Positions 42,469-52,037 are shown, counted from the stretch's first letter. The stretch is DNA of 64,000 nucleotides from Flavobacterium sp. (GCA_029946065.1 JAQSDU010000002.1:1-64000), one strand, 5' to 3'. Notes: a model not told the origin generated them from the sequence alone. Numbers and translations are program-made.

Positions 42469-43506
42469 TTATTTGTTAAAGGTACTTAATTTTTTGTTCT
42501 CGTATTTATCTCTTTCTGCTTGCAAAGACGTTAACCAATTGAGGTACATCGCTTCCGGCATATTCCTGTAGCCGAGTTGATGTATATAGGCATATTCTTT
42601 TCCTAATTCTTCATAGAGGGCTGTTGCTTCAATTTCGTTCTTTTCTCTCTCGAAAGCCGCTTTATGCGTTTCGGCCTTTAAAATTAAAGCCGCCGCAAAA
42701 TTGGGATAGGCTTGAATAGCTGCATCACAGCATTTCAGGACAAACACGCCGTTATTATCAGGAAACTTATTCTGATAGGCTTGCGCCAGATCGATCATGA
42801 CAAGCGCAATGCTTTCCTTGTCATTCAGGGCTTTCATATAAACACCGTTTGTAATGGCATCGATATGAACGTAGCCGGAAGCCATGAGCCAAGCATCTAT
42901 TGGAAAGATGCCGCTTGTCAGCTCGGTATTGTACCACCCGTCCTTAATGCTTCTATGCTTGATATAGACATGGTTCGGCGCAAGGGCAAGATTGGCTTCA
43001 ACGCCCATTTCTTCTGCCAATATCTTGTAGAGATAAGGTAAGGAATGACAATTGCCTTTTCTGGTCGATAGCAGTTTGGAAACAAACATATTCGACCAAT
43101 CGCCGTGACCAAAGGCATCTGTAAAATCGTAACCAAAAGGAATGTATTTATATTCCTTGCCCTCTATTACTAAAGGGATTGTGTCGCACATGACTTCAAA
43201 AATAGAAGCCCATTTATTAACCGTGACTTTATCTTTTTCAAGGTAGGCAAGAAATCTTTCCTTTATCAGCGTTTCGGAAAGATTATGTAGGACGCGAATT
43301 TGCTTGTTAACTGTAACGGTGTCCAAATTTCCATCAAGATAGGCATTCTCGACAGAGAAAACAGCCTTCTTGAAACTATAGGTTTGTTCGTCATGCAGCA
43401 TACCGTTCAGCAGCTTGTAGCTGTCTTCAAATAGCTTGTCCTTTTCCTGACTGTAACCGGAAATGCTAGCGATAATAAAAATGACTATAAGTAGCTTTTT
43501 ATACAT
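42469..43506 (-). CDS. Exported transglutaminase-like protein, copy 2
   Basis: 345 residues. Signal peptide MYKKLLIVIFIIASISG. A transglutaminase/cysteine-protease-like core has GNCHSLPYLYKILAEEMGVEA (Cys ~150), ALAPNHVYIKH (His) and WYNTELT. TPR-like helices follow at the C-terminus. It is a paralogue of the gene immediately upstream on the same strand, whose stop abuts its ATG. The Cys-His pair suggests protein crosslinking or cleavage in the periplasm. The biological role is unknown. Confidence 0.7.
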   Translation of the reverse strand: MYKKLLIVIFIIASISGYSQEKDKLFEDSYKLLNGMLHDEQTYSFKKAVFSVENAYLDGNLDTVTVNKQIRVLHNLSETLIKERFLAYLEKDKVTVNKWASIFEVMCDTIPLVIEGKEYKYIPFGYDFTDAFGHGDWSNMFVSKLLSTRKGNCHSLPYLYKILAEEMGVEANLALAPNHVYIKHRSIKDGWYNTELTSGIFPIDAWLMASGYVHIDAITNGVYMKALNDKESIALVMIDLAQAYQNKFPDNNGVFVLKCCDAAIQAYPNFAAALILKAETHKAAFEREKNEIEATALYEELGKEYAYIHQLGYRNMPEAMYLNWLTSLQAERDKYENKKLSTFNK

Positions 43507-44856
43507 TTAGTTCTTTGCGTTTTGTTTTAGCACTCCCTTGAATTGCTTATTAAAAGTATCATTATCCTGTTTATTCTTTGCGTTTTTAAGTGAAGCCAAC
43601 CACTTCTCATATTCTTCGCTTGGCATGGGTTCAAAACCCAAATCATCCAGTTTTTTATATTGCGCGTTGGTTTCGTTCAGCATGGCAACAGCGCGAAAGT
43701 TTCTGCGGAGTTTCTGCAATTCCTCTTTTTGAAAAGGGTTAACGCCAAACTGCTTGGCGACATACTCAAACCGGTATCGCTCAAAATTGGCAAGCAGTAA
43801 ATGAGCCGATACATTTTCAGGGTAAAGCTCTAGTGCTTTCTTAGCCGTTTGTTCTACAAAATTGTCATAGCCGAATTTATGCTGATAGCCGGAAGCAAGG
43901 TCGGTATAAAACTGCGACAGCAATTGCTTCTTTGTCAGGTTCTGCATATAGATTTTGCTTTGGATCGCTTCGGCCTTAATGAAGCCGGAATTAAGGATAA
44001 AGGTATTGGTTGTCGCCATGCCGTTGGTAAGTTCCAGATTATACCACTTCTTATTTTCGTCCGGAAATTTGATATAGGAATGGTTCGGCGAGAGCGCAAG
44101 ATAAGCTTCCGCGCCGATTTCCTCGGCAAGTATCAAATAAAGCATCGGCAGGGAATGGCATTGACCTGAGCCCGTTTGAATCAGTTTTGACACAAACATT
44201 TTCGACCAGTCATTTTGCCCCATATAATCGTTGAAATCATATTTGAAAGGAAAATGCTGTTGCCCCGTCGCTTTCAGTTTCATGGTTTCAGAGAAGAACT
44301 GAAACAGCACATAGTTTTTAGCAAGGTTGTTGTTTTCGTCGTATTTCAATTCCTTCATCTTGGCGCGTAAAAAATCGCCCGTTTGGCGTATAACGCTTTG
44401 AAACTCCGCACTATCCTGTTTGTTATCAAAAAAGGCATTTTCAACCGTAAAATTGACATCCTTGATTGAGTAGTTTTCGGGGTCAAGAGCCGCCAGTTTA
44501 TTAAAAGCGTCACGATAAAATTTTGTACCCGACAGCCCCCCAAAAGACGGCAGATGATATTTAGCCTCCTCATTCATTTCGTCAATATCGGCTTTAACAT
44601 CCCGCATCGTTTTTTCCTGAAGTGCGAGATCCCTTTCAACTTCATTTCGTATCGCCTGGTCTTGCTGTTGCTGTCTGTTCAGGTCGGGATTAAAGGTTTG
44701 CGGCACGACAGCATTGTTTTTGGACGTTGACCGTGAAAAGGGAATATCCGTGACCACTTGCAGAGAAGCGGCTTTAGGCGCAGACGGTAATATTTGTTGG
44801 GCAAAGCAAGCACCGCAGAGCAAAAGGATTGTCAGGTATGGTGCTTGTGCTTTCAT
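43507..44856 (-). CDS. Exported transglutaminase-like protein, copy 1
   Basis: 449 residues. A short signal peptide (MKAQAPYLTILLLCGACFA) precedes a Q/E-rich helical segment. The same core as its neighbour follows (GQCHSLPMLYLILAEEIGAEA, ALSPNHSYIKF, WYNLELT), then a helical C-terminal part. The N-terminal spacer is about 80 residues longer than in copy 2. The pair arose by tandem duplication with strong divergence. The signal-peptide cysteine (GACFA) could also be a lipobox. Confidence 0.7.
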   Translation of the reverse strand: MKAQAPYLTILLLCGACFAQQILPSAPKAASLQVVTDIPFSRSTSKNNAVVPQTFNPDLNRQQQQDQAIRNEVERDLALQEKTMRDVKADIDEMNEEAKYHLPSFGGLSGTKFYRDAFNKLAALDPENYSIKDVNFTVENAFFDNKQDSAEFQSVIRQTGDFLRAKMKELKYDENNNLAKNYVLFQFFSETMKLKATGQQHFPFKYDFNDYMGQNDWSKMFVSKLIQTGSGQCHSLPMLYLILAEEIGAEAYLALSPNHSYIKFPDENKKWYNLELTNGMATTNTFILNSGFIKAEAIQSKIYMQNLTKKQLLSQFYTDLASGYQHKFGYDNFVEQTAKKALELYPENVSAHLLLANFERYRFEYVAKQFGVNPFQKEELQKLRRNFRAVAMLNETNAQYKKLDDLGFEPMPSEEYEKWLASLKNAKNKQDNDTFNKQFKGVLKQNAKN

Positions 44857-44955
44857 AGCGAGTCTAGTTAGTAGGCGTGAAATATATAATATTTTTTTTA
44901 AAATCGACTAGGTATAAATACCTGATTTTGAAATTGTTTTTAATCCGTACGACTT

Positions 44956-45516
44956 TTACGTTATGGCTTTCAAAATCTCGCCAAGTTTAATTTTAAGGTC
45001 ACGCGCACACTTTATCGAATTGTTCTTTTTGCCTGTTTGCTTTCTGAAATAATTCATGGTAACCCCACCCACGAGCAGGAAGACAACAAAGCCCACAGGC
45101 GTGCTTCGCGTTGCCCCATAAAAAAAGCAAGAAATAAGTATAGCCGGAAGGCTTGCAATCGCATAAATGGCGAAAGGATAATCAGGGTATTGCTTGAAGA
45201 AGTCGCTGTATTTACCATGATAAGACAAACCAAGCGTTTTGTTATGCACGAGCGCATAACCCTTCTTTTCTGATGTTTCGACCCATATCAAAACCAATTC
45301 ATGCCCCGTCAGCGCCGACACATCCCAATCCGTCAGTTTCACGACAGACTGCTTTTTGTCTTCATCTTCCAGATAGAAAGTTTGCTGAATGTTGGTTGAA
45401 ACCCTGCCATAGGTCGAACCATGTGTATTTGTATTGGTGACCGTTTCAATATGCCCAACGACGGCTTTTCTGACGACATATTTTATCGTCAGTCCGTTAA
45501 GTGTAAAACTTTCCAT
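44956..45516 (-). CDS. Small membrane protein
   Basis: 186 residues. The soluble N-terminal ~115 residues are beta-rich. Two adjacent transmembrane helices follow (FAIYAIASLPAILISCFFYGA and VGFVVFLLVGGVTMNYF, ~118-155), with a basic cytoplasmic tail. No motif was recognised. It lies seven bases from the end of the T9SS protein gene, likely in one operon with it. Confidence 0.55.
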   Translation of the reverse strand: MESFTLNGLTIKYVVRKAVVGHIETVTNTNTHGSTYGRVSTNIQQTFYLEDEDKKQSVVKLTDWDVSALTGHELVLIWVETSEKKGYALVHNKTLGLSYHGKYSDFFKQYPDYPFAIYAIASLPAILISCFFYGATRSTPVGFVVFLLVGGVTMNYFRKQTGKKNNSIKCARDLKIKLGEILKAIT

Positions 45517-45522
45517 GACTGA

Positions 45523-46563
45523 TTATTTTTTGGTGAATTTTATTTTTTCAACGCCGTTCCCTGTTTCCGCGACAAGGATATAAATACCGGAGGCAAGTGC
45601 TGAAACGTCCACCGACTTGCTGCTTTCACGCAAAGGGTACTTTCTGCCATCCAGTCCATAGACCGAAACAGCAGTAAGCGGCAGTTTGGAAGAAATATTT
45701 ATCCTGTCCGTAGCTGGGTTAGGAGAAATACCAACACTGGCGGCTTGCACGTTGCCAATCCCGAGCGTGTCGTAATGATCGTAAGTGACCCGCATATATG
45801 GACCCCATCCCGTGGCATCATTCCAGATATTGAATAATTCCATTGTTTTTCTATAGTCAGCATCATAGGTAATATCAATCTGTGTGGAATTATGCCAAGC
45901 ACCCGAATAATATACCTCATTCAGCAAATGGCTTTCGACGCCGTTGATATCCGAAGTGTAGGTTTTGCGCCCATATTCAAGCCAACCATCATTAACGCTA
46001 TCATATAGCTGTGTCATAACCTGTTGCGGATGCCCGCTCATGTCATTGGTATAAAGCTGTTGGATGGTTATATCCCATGCGTTCGAGACGTCATTCCAAC
46101 TCTTGGAAACGATCTTGATGATTTGCGGCGTTCCATCGTAATCTTGATAGCTATATTCATTGCGCGTAAAATTTTTCCATTGTGTGCCATCCCATTGCTG
46201 ACTTGTCACGACATTCTTTGTTCCATCCGTATTATATGTCCATTGAGTTTTAAGACCGTTAACATAGCTTTCGCTTTCCTCAACCCAGTTCTGCTGCGTG
46301 ACAATATCGATATTCTGCTCAAGGGTGAGTTCATAATCGACCTGCGACAAGGGCAGCCAAGTGGAGGTTGCCACATCCCACTTTTCACCATCGATATGGT
46401 CGAACTGATAATTCGCATTGTTTGTGTAAATGCTGCGCATGGAGTTCTGCCATGCGCCATTGACCCACATTTCGGTCAACTGTTGGTGTAGATTTCCATT
46501 GTAGGAGTTTTGCCCGAAGGCGGCCCCGCACATCATGCAGAGCAGGAATTTAAGTGCTTTCAT
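45523..46563 (-). CDS. T9SS-sorted repeat protein
   Basis: 346 residues. Signal peptide MKALKFLLCMMCGAAFG. A run of short repeats with W-D...W and Y-T/S-Y-D patterns (AWQNSMRSIYTNNANYQFD, QWKNFTRNEYSYQDYD) forms an extended beta structure. The type A T9SS tail is ISPNPATDRINISS...VYGLDGRKYPL...GIYILVAETGNG. It is predicted to be cell-surface or secreted. Its presence shows that element B cargo is adapted to Bacteroidota export. Confidence 0.8.
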   Translation of the reverse strand: MKALKFLLCMMCGAAFGQNSYNGNLHQQLTEMWVNGAWQNSMRSIYTNNANYQFDHIDGEKWDVATSTWLPLSQVDYELTLEQNIDIVTQQNWVEESESYVNGLKTQWTYNTDGTKNVVTSQQWDGTQWKNFTRNEYSYQDYDGTPQIIKIVSKSWNDVSNAWDITIQQLYTNDMSGHPQQVMTQLYDSVNDGWLEYGRKTYTSDINGVESHLLNEVYYSGAWHNSTQIDITYDADYRKTMELFNIWNDATGWGPYMRVTYDHYDTLGIGNVQAASVGISPNPATDRINISSKLPLTAVSVYGLDGRKYPLRESSKSVDVSALASGIYILVAETGNGVEKIKFTKK

Positions 46564-46708
46564 AGTTATAAATTGTTTGCGTTAATTCAAGACGGGGGTA
46601 TTACAAAGCAACTTATTTTCTGCGAAAGACTAATTATTTTTGACTGTCAATTTGTTAGTTAAACTATTTTTTTGTTACTTTGACTAAACCAAAATACAGT
46701 TTCATTAT

Positions 46709-47074
46709 ATGGACACACCTACCTTGAATATCGGCGATAACGTAAAAAAATTCCGTGAACTAAAAGGCTTTACGCGCGAGCAAATGGCTGACTATCTAAA
46801 TCTAAGTGTGAGTGCCTACGGCAATATCGAGCGTAACAAAACAGACTTAACGATTTCACGCATTCAGCAAATCGCCGAAATATTGGAAGTGGATATGTCG
46901 CAAATTTTAAACTTCGATGCCTCGCAGGTTTTTAATATCACTCATAACGAGGTGATACAGGGCACGAACTCAAAGGTCGAAAATAACCACAATGTCGATA
47001 CTTATAAAGAGAAGTATATTCAGATGTTGGAAGCGGATAATTTGAGGTTAAAAAAGATGGTTGGGGAGGTCTAA
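46709..47074 (+). CDS. XRE-family transcriptional regulator
   Basis: 121 residues. The helix-turn-helix at 6-60 (NVKKFRELKGFTREQMADYLNLSVSAYGNIERNKTDLTISRI, in pieces) is followed by a linker and a C-terminal helix that may dimerise (YKEKYIQMLEADNLRLKKMV). It is divergent from the T9SS protein gene across ~145 bases and 11 bases upstream of a membrane protein gene, so it may control both sides. Confidence 0.85.
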   Translation: MDTPTLNIGDNVKKFRELKGFTREQMADYLNLSVSAYGNIERNKTDLTISRIQQIAEILEVDMSQILNFDASQVFNITHNEVIQGTNSKVENNHNVDTYKEKYIQMLEADNLRLKKMVGEV

Positions 47075-47085
47075 TTAGGCTAAAT

Positions 47086-47931
47086 TTGTTTGTCATGATG
47101 AGAAAAATTCTACTTTTTATTCTAGCATTCATATGTCCTCTCTATGTATTGGCTATTGAAGCTGGATTTAAAGATTATCTCAAAATAGAGTTTCCTGAAA
47201 ATGCTAGTGCTATTTCATGGTCAATATTTGGGTTCATGTCACTAGCTTTCTACGCAAACTTTCGTATTACTGTTTTAAATCCAGAGGAGAGATACGAGAA
47301 AGCAAAGATCGCTAGGGCAAAATATTTGAGAAGTTATGCAGTTAAAGTAAATGAAGGACTGACAAGCAAAGACATACCTGAATTCAAGTTTAATGTAATG
47401 ATTAAAAGGCAGTCATTTTTTAAAAGGCTTTATCCTAAAAAAAATGATACAGAAGGGAAGGCTCGATTAGATTTTTTTCCAAAAATATTTGAGTGTATTT
47501 GGACATCTGAAGAAGATCAGCACGTAGATATTTTACTTGGTGTTAACCAAGGAAACAGTGGCATCGCCTTGAAAGAAAAAAGAGCAAAAATTGTAAGCCT
47601 AACGGGTATGCTCTACGAAGACGCAAAAAATGAGATGAAACTTAATAAGGAGCAATTTGATGAAGTTATAATAAAAGACCAAATAAAACAGACAAGTTTG
47701 GCAGTATTAATATCTACCCCTATCAAGGTTAAAGTATCAACCTTTTTTGGAGATAGGTCTAAGGTGATAGCTATTCTTAACGCCGAATGTGATGACGACG
47801 GATTAGGAAACTTAATGTCTGATAAACTAACTTTTTCTACAGCGGAGCTAGAAACAATAAAAACTGTTAAAATTCAGCTACTTAAGATGATGGATGAATT
47901 TACAAAAACTTGCTCGGATTTATACTTTTAA
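47086..47931 (+). CDS. Membrane protein of unknown function
   Basis: 281 residues. Two transmembrane helices near the N-terminus (MMRKILLFILAFICPLYVLA and ISWSIFGFMSLAFYANF) are followed by a ~200-residue cytoplasmic domain with beta strands and a helical end (ELETIKTVKIQLLKMMDEFT...LYF). No motif was recognised. Its C-terminal pattern recurs in a fragment at 48265-48378, showing a past duplication of this gene together with its small downstream neighbour. Confidence 0.6.
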   Translation: MFVMMRKILLFILAFICPLYVLAIEAGFKDYLKIEFPENASAISWSIFGFMSLAFYANFRITVLNPEERYEKAKIARAKYLRSYAVKVNEGLTSKDIPEFKFNVMIKRQSFFKRLYPKKNDTEGKARLDFFPKIFECIWTSEEDQHVDILLGVNQGNSGIALKEKRAKIVSLTGMLYEDAKNEMKLNKEQFDEVIIKDQIKQTSLAVLISTPIKVKVSTFFGDRSKVIAILNAECDDDGLGNLMSDKLTFSTAELETIKTVKIQLLKMMDEFTKTCSDLYF

Positions 47932-47952
47932 AAATTAATTCATAACGGTAAT

Positions 47953-48240
47953 ATGACTACAGATTCAGAAAATCAGAAATCACCAGGAGAAGATGAAGTG
48001 AAAAAATTGGATGATGATAATTCATATCTTGTCGGTAATATTCGTATCGCAAATGAAAGCGAAAACGGTATACTCACCGCAGAATTCTTAGGCGAAGCAC
48101 CAAAAAAAATTAAAGCTAAAGAACTCGAAGCATCACTAAAATTGCGAGAGGAAGCATTGGAAAAATTTATTGAAGAAATTCCAGATATGCCCGATTTAGT
48201 TAAACTTCTCAATAAATATAAGACCAAAAAACCGTCCTAA
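47953..48240 (+). CDS. Small hypothetical protein, paralogue 1
   Basis: 95 residues. Acidic N-terminus, then VGNIRIANESENGILTAEFLGEAP and a helical end LVKLLNKYKTKKPS. It parallels the 81-residue protein at 48458 (MRIANTPVDGVLSVQFSGKA ... EIIKKYKQ). The function is unknown; a small partner or inhibitor of the preceding membrane protein is possible. Confidence 0.55.
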   Translation: MTTDSENQKSPGEDEVKKLDDDNSYLVGNIRIANESENGILTAEFLGEAPKKIKAKELEASLKLREEALEKFIEEIPDMPDLVKLLNKYKTKKPS

Positions 48241-48264
48241 ATAAATGTGAGTTCACTTGCTTAG

Positions 48265-48378
48265 TTAGATGTAGAATCTGTAGATGACACTGAAAGGAAA
48301 AAGATAACAACTTTGAAAAATCAGTTGATGGAAACAATTAAGGAAGTACGTGACACATACATCCGCTTATACTTCTAA
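48265..48378 (+). pseudogene. Remnant of duplicated membrane-protein 3' end
   Basis: A frame without start encodes about 37 residues ending KKITTLKNQLMETIKEVRDTYIRLYF-stop. This matches the end of the 47086-47931 product (ELETIKTVKIQLLKMMDEFTKTCSDLYF) in spacing and composition. It lies exactly where a second copy of that gene would end, just before the second small paralogue. Confidence 0.6.
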
Positions 48379-48457
48379 CATTACTATTGACGTATTAAAA
48401 CTATATTTGTGCTATGGGAACAATATCTGAACAAAATGAAAGCTTGAGGGAGATAAA

Positions 48458-48703
48458 ATGAAGTTAAACGCAAGCAATTCTTTTGGTAGTGAGGAAATGC
48501 GTATCGCCAATACTCCAGTAGATGGAGTCTTAAGTGTGCAATTTTCGGGGAAAGCTGCTGTCGTTGACCTCCCTGTTGATGCCGCAGGCGCCTTAAAAGC
48601 TGAACAAGAAGGTCGCGAAAGAATTAAGAATTTAATTAATAATATAAGTAAATTACCCAGCGCCGACGAAATGCAGGAAATCATTAAAAAGTATAAGCAA
48701 TAA
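48458..48703 (+). CDS. Small hypothetical protein, paralogue 2
   Basis: 81 residues, with a good GAGGGAG ribosome site before the ATG. It shares the MRIAN...G.L...F.G.A core and the helical lysine-rich end with the 95-residue protein at 47953. It is convergent with the relaxase operon. The function is unknown. Confidence 0.55.
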   Translation: MKLNASNSFGSEEMRIANTPVDGVLSVQFSGKAAVVDLPVDAAGALKAEQEGRERIKNLINNISKLPSADEMQEIIKKYKQ

Positions 48704-48767
48704 TACTTTGAAGCTTTTCCCGCTATCCGCTAAATCTTTCTCCGAAAGTATACCGCTTCTATCAGGG

Positions 48768-49157
48768 CTATATTTTGTTTATAGCAATTTCAAAAATTAC
48801 TGGCTCTACGCCATCTTTTGTTGCCTCATACCTTCTATCAATCGCGGTAATACTTTTTGGCAACTGACCAAATAGCTGGTCATAAAGAATTTCAAGGTTA
48901 CGTCCTTTTATAGTCACCTCATGTCCGGTGCTATAATTCAGGAAGATAGAAGATTTATCAGACGAAATTTTACAGCGTGTTATCAAAGCGTAGTTAAAAA
49001 ATTCACGCTCACCGTCCGGCTGTACGAAATCCAAATTACGGACATGCCCGGTTAGACTGTACAGCTCAATATCATTTTCGCTATCAGTCGTTTCCGCATC
49101 CTTTTTCTGCGGTGCGTTTGCTTTATTGTATTTATCAAAGTTCTCTGTCAGGCTCAT
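48768..49157 (-). CDS. Hypothetical protein coupled to relaxase gene
   Basis: 129 residues, soluble, with a charged N-terminus and a beta-rich body (YSLTGHVRNLDFVQPDGEREFFNYALITRCKISSDKSSIFL, in pieces). It overlaps the 3' end of the MobF relaxase gene by 23 bases, so it is translated with it and may be an accessory factor. No family was recognised. Confidence 0.55.
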   Translation of the reverse strand: MSLTENFDKYNKANAPQKKDAETTDSENDIELYSLTGHVRNLDFVQPDGEREFFNYALITRCKISSDKSSIFLNYSTGHEVTIKGRNLEILYDQLFGQLPKSITAIDRRYEATKDGVEPVIFEIAINKI

Positions 49158-51867
49158 AATCTCTGCTTTGTTTTATTGTTTTTTCGTTTGCTGTAACTTC
49201 AAAATCCATGCCCTCACGCTGCAAGAACGAGAGAACATCCCTGTGTATATCTCCCTTTCCCTTGCTAACCGCTTCCAGTGCGGACAGGCGTTCCCCTAGC
49301 TCGCTTGCGTAACGCAATAGTGCTTCCTTATCGTCCGTATAGATTTGGGCGCAGTCCTTGCCCCGCGATACCGACACATAGAACTGCTTGGCATCCGTTG
49401 CCGGAAAGGTCGCGGCAGGCTGATAGATAAAAACTTCATCAACCGTTTTTCCCTGCGAGGCATATGACGTAACGCAATGCGCGTAGGCGATATGCCCAAA
49501 ACCTTTATCAATTTCGTAGGTAGCTTTGCTTTTCGCGTTACGGAGTTTTATCGTTCCACTTTTGGAAACCGCCGTCACTTCAAGCATCGTCCCATTGTCG
49601 AGACGTTTTTTATTCACATCGAAACTGTTGTCGTTAATCAGCACCTTGTCGCCTTTTGAAAGGCTTATCTCCCGCTCGACGAATACGTCGTAACGGCTAC
49701 TGTGGCTTTTCGGCAAAGGCTTTGTTATGCCATCGGCATTGACAAGGTTTATCTCATTGTTATCCGTCCGTTCCACCGTCCATAAACTTCCACGCTGAAA
49801 GCCTGTAACGTTCTGGTTAAACTTCACGATCTGGCCGCTCACAAAATTGCGGCTGTCGGCTTTTTCAGCTTCCGTCATATTCACTCTTTGCAGCCGCAAG
49901 GCGGTAATCTCTTTTTTACCGAGCATACCTTCCTGTCTGAGCCTTTGGCGAATTTCGTCGGTCACAGCTTCGCCTTGGGCATGGGTTGGAGAAACCACCA
50001 AAGCGGATTTTCCTTTTTTCAGGGTATCGATATAATCATCGACCAGAACCTTATTCGGCTGCATGGGGTCGATTTCTTTGATAAAGTCGATATCGTCCAG
50101 TTTCTGGAATGCCTTTCCAACATTGCCTTTGGATAAATCCTCGACCGCCGATTTATAATCCTCATTCTTTTGGCGATAAATCTTGCTAACTTCTGCCGTC
50201 CTGATGCCGGCGACAGTGTTCAGAATACGCAAAGCATCCCCGCGCACCACGCTTGAATGCTGCCGCGTATCGCCGCCAAGGATAAGCTGCGCGTTTTGAT
50301 TGGTGGCGAGTTCAAGTAAATCCGTCATATCCTTGGTTCCGAGCAATCCCGCTTCATCCACCCAAAGCACTTGCCCTTTTAAGCCGTCCTGCATTTTTTT
50401 GTCAGTGAGCAGTTTTGCGACCGTTTCTGCGTCCTTAAAGCCCTCTTCCTCTTTTAGAACAACCCGCGAGGCTTGCGCCGTGGGTGCGACCACCGTCACC
50501 GTCTTGGCTGCTGCCTCGAATTTGGCAACCGCTTCTTTCATCAACGTGGTTTTGCCAGTTCCGGCAGCACCCCGAATAATCGAAACCCTGTCCGTGGTGG
50601 TCAGCACATGCTCGACCGCCGCCCTTTGCTGGCCATTTAAAGCCATTTCAGGGGCTTTTTCGTAGGCAGGCATAAGTTTGCCCTTCCCTTGCCGCGCAAG
50701 TTCTACCATGTGCTTTTCTTCGCCGAGAACGCCCTTGGTGGTGCAGACTTGCCGTGAGCCTTCCGTTATGTGGATAAGCCGCTTATCTTCTTTGAACTGG
50801 CGGCTGATACCATCGATAGAAACCGATGACGTGCCAATACCGTGCCGATAGGCCGTTTCAAGGACACGGCGGTCAGCCATGACCGAGGCACGCTCGAAAC
50901 AATGCAGCAAGGCATGGTCAAGACATTGCTCCGCCGTCAGCGTCGGCGTTTCCTTGACGGGCGCAAAGCGCACCACCTTGTCACTTTCCCCATCCTTGCC
51001 GAGCGCCTTTATTTGCGCTCGCCATTCCGCTTTGAGTTCTTCCATGCTTTGCCCTTTTTGCTTTTTCGCACGGGTACGGGCACCAAGTCCGTCAAGTTCC
51101 TTGGCATCGGTAATACCCTTTTCCTTTGCCATGCGCCCGATTTCATCGGTGCGCTTGGAAAATAAGTCCATGACCTTTTGCGGCACGCCGTCGATTTCAA
51201 AGGATTTTTCTGTTTTCCGGATGTCATAGCCCAGCTCCGTCAGCTTGTCGGACAAAACCTTATGAAAGCGGGCTTGGTAATAGGGCATATCCCGCTTGAT
51301 GTCGCGGAATTCTCCTGCTTTGGTACGCTGCTCGGTATCATCCCATGTCGCATTGAAAACAAAGCAATGACTGTGCAGATGCGGGTCGGGCGATTGCCCT
51401 TCCAATGGTCTTGCCGTCTGGTGCGTAAAATGCGCCCAAGCCAGTTCCGACGTTTCCCTCACGCCCTGAGCTCCATCCTTGCGGACAAGCGTTTTGCCAT
51501 CAGCCTCAATCGCTTGCATCGTTTCGGTGACACTATCCTGAAAAGCTTTCAGGATATGATTGTCCTGCGCGAAAACATGGAGAAGGGAAACGGACTTCGG
51601 GCAATGAAAATTAATGTCATAGCCAATCTTCCTGATTTCCTTGGTGCGTGGTGTCAGGTTGGCTTTTGTCGCAGGATTGACGTTATCGCAGAGAGCATGA
51701 AATGTATCTTTCATGCCCCGTTCTCCCAATCCCAGACGCACCGCCAAACGACCCTGCCAGAACCCTGCAAGTTCTTGGTCGCTGACGTAGTAGTCCGACT
51801 TTGCCAAGGCATCATTGAAATATGCTTTGGCATGTTCAGCCGATGTGCTTTGAATCATCCTTATCAT
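49135..51867 (-). CDS. MobF-family conjugative relaxase-helicase (TrwC/TraI-like)
   Basis: 910 residues. The TrwC relaxase domain has an early Tyr region (MIQSTSAEHAKAYFNDAL), FHCPKSVSLLHVFA (~92), and the three-histidine metal site PDPHLHSHCFVFNATWD (~160). It is followed by an SF1 helicase with Walker A IIRGAAGTGKTTLM (~430-443), Walker B VLWVDEAGLLG (~500), and C-terminal helicase motifs (HCVTSYASQGKTVDEVFI). It nicks oriT, covalently binds the 5' end and unwinds the strand for transfer. It is close to normal for MobF proteins in size. Bacteroidota elements usually use MobP or MobB-type relaxases, so the class is notable here. Confidence 0.92.
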   Translation of the reverse strand: MIRMIQSTSAEHAKAYFNDALAKSDYYVSDQELAGFWQGRLAVRLGLGERGMKDTFHALCDNVNPATKANLTPRTKEIRKIGYDINFHCPKSVSLLHVFAQDNHILKAFQDSVTETMQAIEADGKTLVRKDGAQGVRETSELAWAHFTHQTARPLEGQSPDPHLHSHCFVFNATWDDTEQRTKAGEFRDIKRDMPYYQARFHKVLSDKLTELGYDIRKTEKSFEIDGVPQKVMDLFSKRTDEIGRMAKEKGITDAKELDGLGARTRAKKQKGQSMEELKAEWRAQIKALGKDGESDKVVRFAPVKETPTLTAEQCLDHALLHCFERASVMADRRVLETAYRHGIGTSSVSIDGISRQFKEDKRLIHITEGSRQVCTTKGVLGEEKHMVELARQGKGKLMPAYEKAPEMALNGQQRAAVEHVLTTTDRVSIIRGAAGTGKTTLMKEAVAKFEAAAKTVTVVAPTAQASRVVLKEEEGFKDAETVAKLLTDKKMQDGLKGQVLWVDEAGLLGTKDMTDLLELATNQNAQLILGGDTRQHSSVVRGDALRILNTVAGIRTAEVSKIYRQKNEDYKSAVEDLSKGNVGKAFQKLDDIDFIKEIDPMQPNKVLVDDYIDTLKKGKSALVVSPTHAQGEAVTDEIRQRLRQEGMLGKKEITALRLQRVNMTEAEKADSRNFVSGQIVKFNQNVTGFQRGSLWTVERTDNNEINLVNADGITKPLPKSHSSRYDVFVEREISLSKGDKVLINDNSFDVNKKRLDNGTMLEVTAVSKSGTIKLRNAKSKATYEIDKGFGHIAYAHCVTSYASQGKTVDEVFIYQPAATFPATDAKQFYVSVSRGKDCAQIYTDDKEALLRYASELGERLSALEAVSKGKGDIHRDVLSFLQREGMDFEVTANEKTIKQSRDYEPDREL

Positions 51868-52037
51868 ATATTCAGTATATAACGACTTTACGGAAATCGG
51901 CTTTGCATTCGTTTCCCGTTAATGACAATCAAACATCCGTACAGGCAAACCTAACACAGCCCCGCAGTGCGTCGTTGTCACAGGTGTAGTTTTAGAGAAT
52001 AAGCATCAGACATCTCGTCTAAGCAATGCTTGGAGAC
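51868..52037. other. Region upstream of relaxase gene, oriT candidate
   Basis: 170 bases between the relaxase start and the end of the membrane protein gene. An imperfect palindrome, ATATATTCAGTATATA, sits at ~51866-51882 next to the relaxase start, likely an operator. The remainder (AACCTAACACAGCCCCGCAGTGCG...) is GC-richer and contains small inverted pieces. MobF oriT sites are often beside the relaxase gene, but I cannot locate a nic site. Confidence 0.35.

Noticed and set aside
43849..44169. 106-codon plus-strand frame opposite the transglutaminase-like gene
   Set aside because: The opposite strand encodes the conserved Cys/His core, and the plus-strand product has no recognisable pattern.
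50300..51882. Several long plus-strand frames opposite the relaxase gene
   Set aside because: They are antisense shadows caused by higher GC content; the minus strand has full relaxase and helicase motifs throughout.
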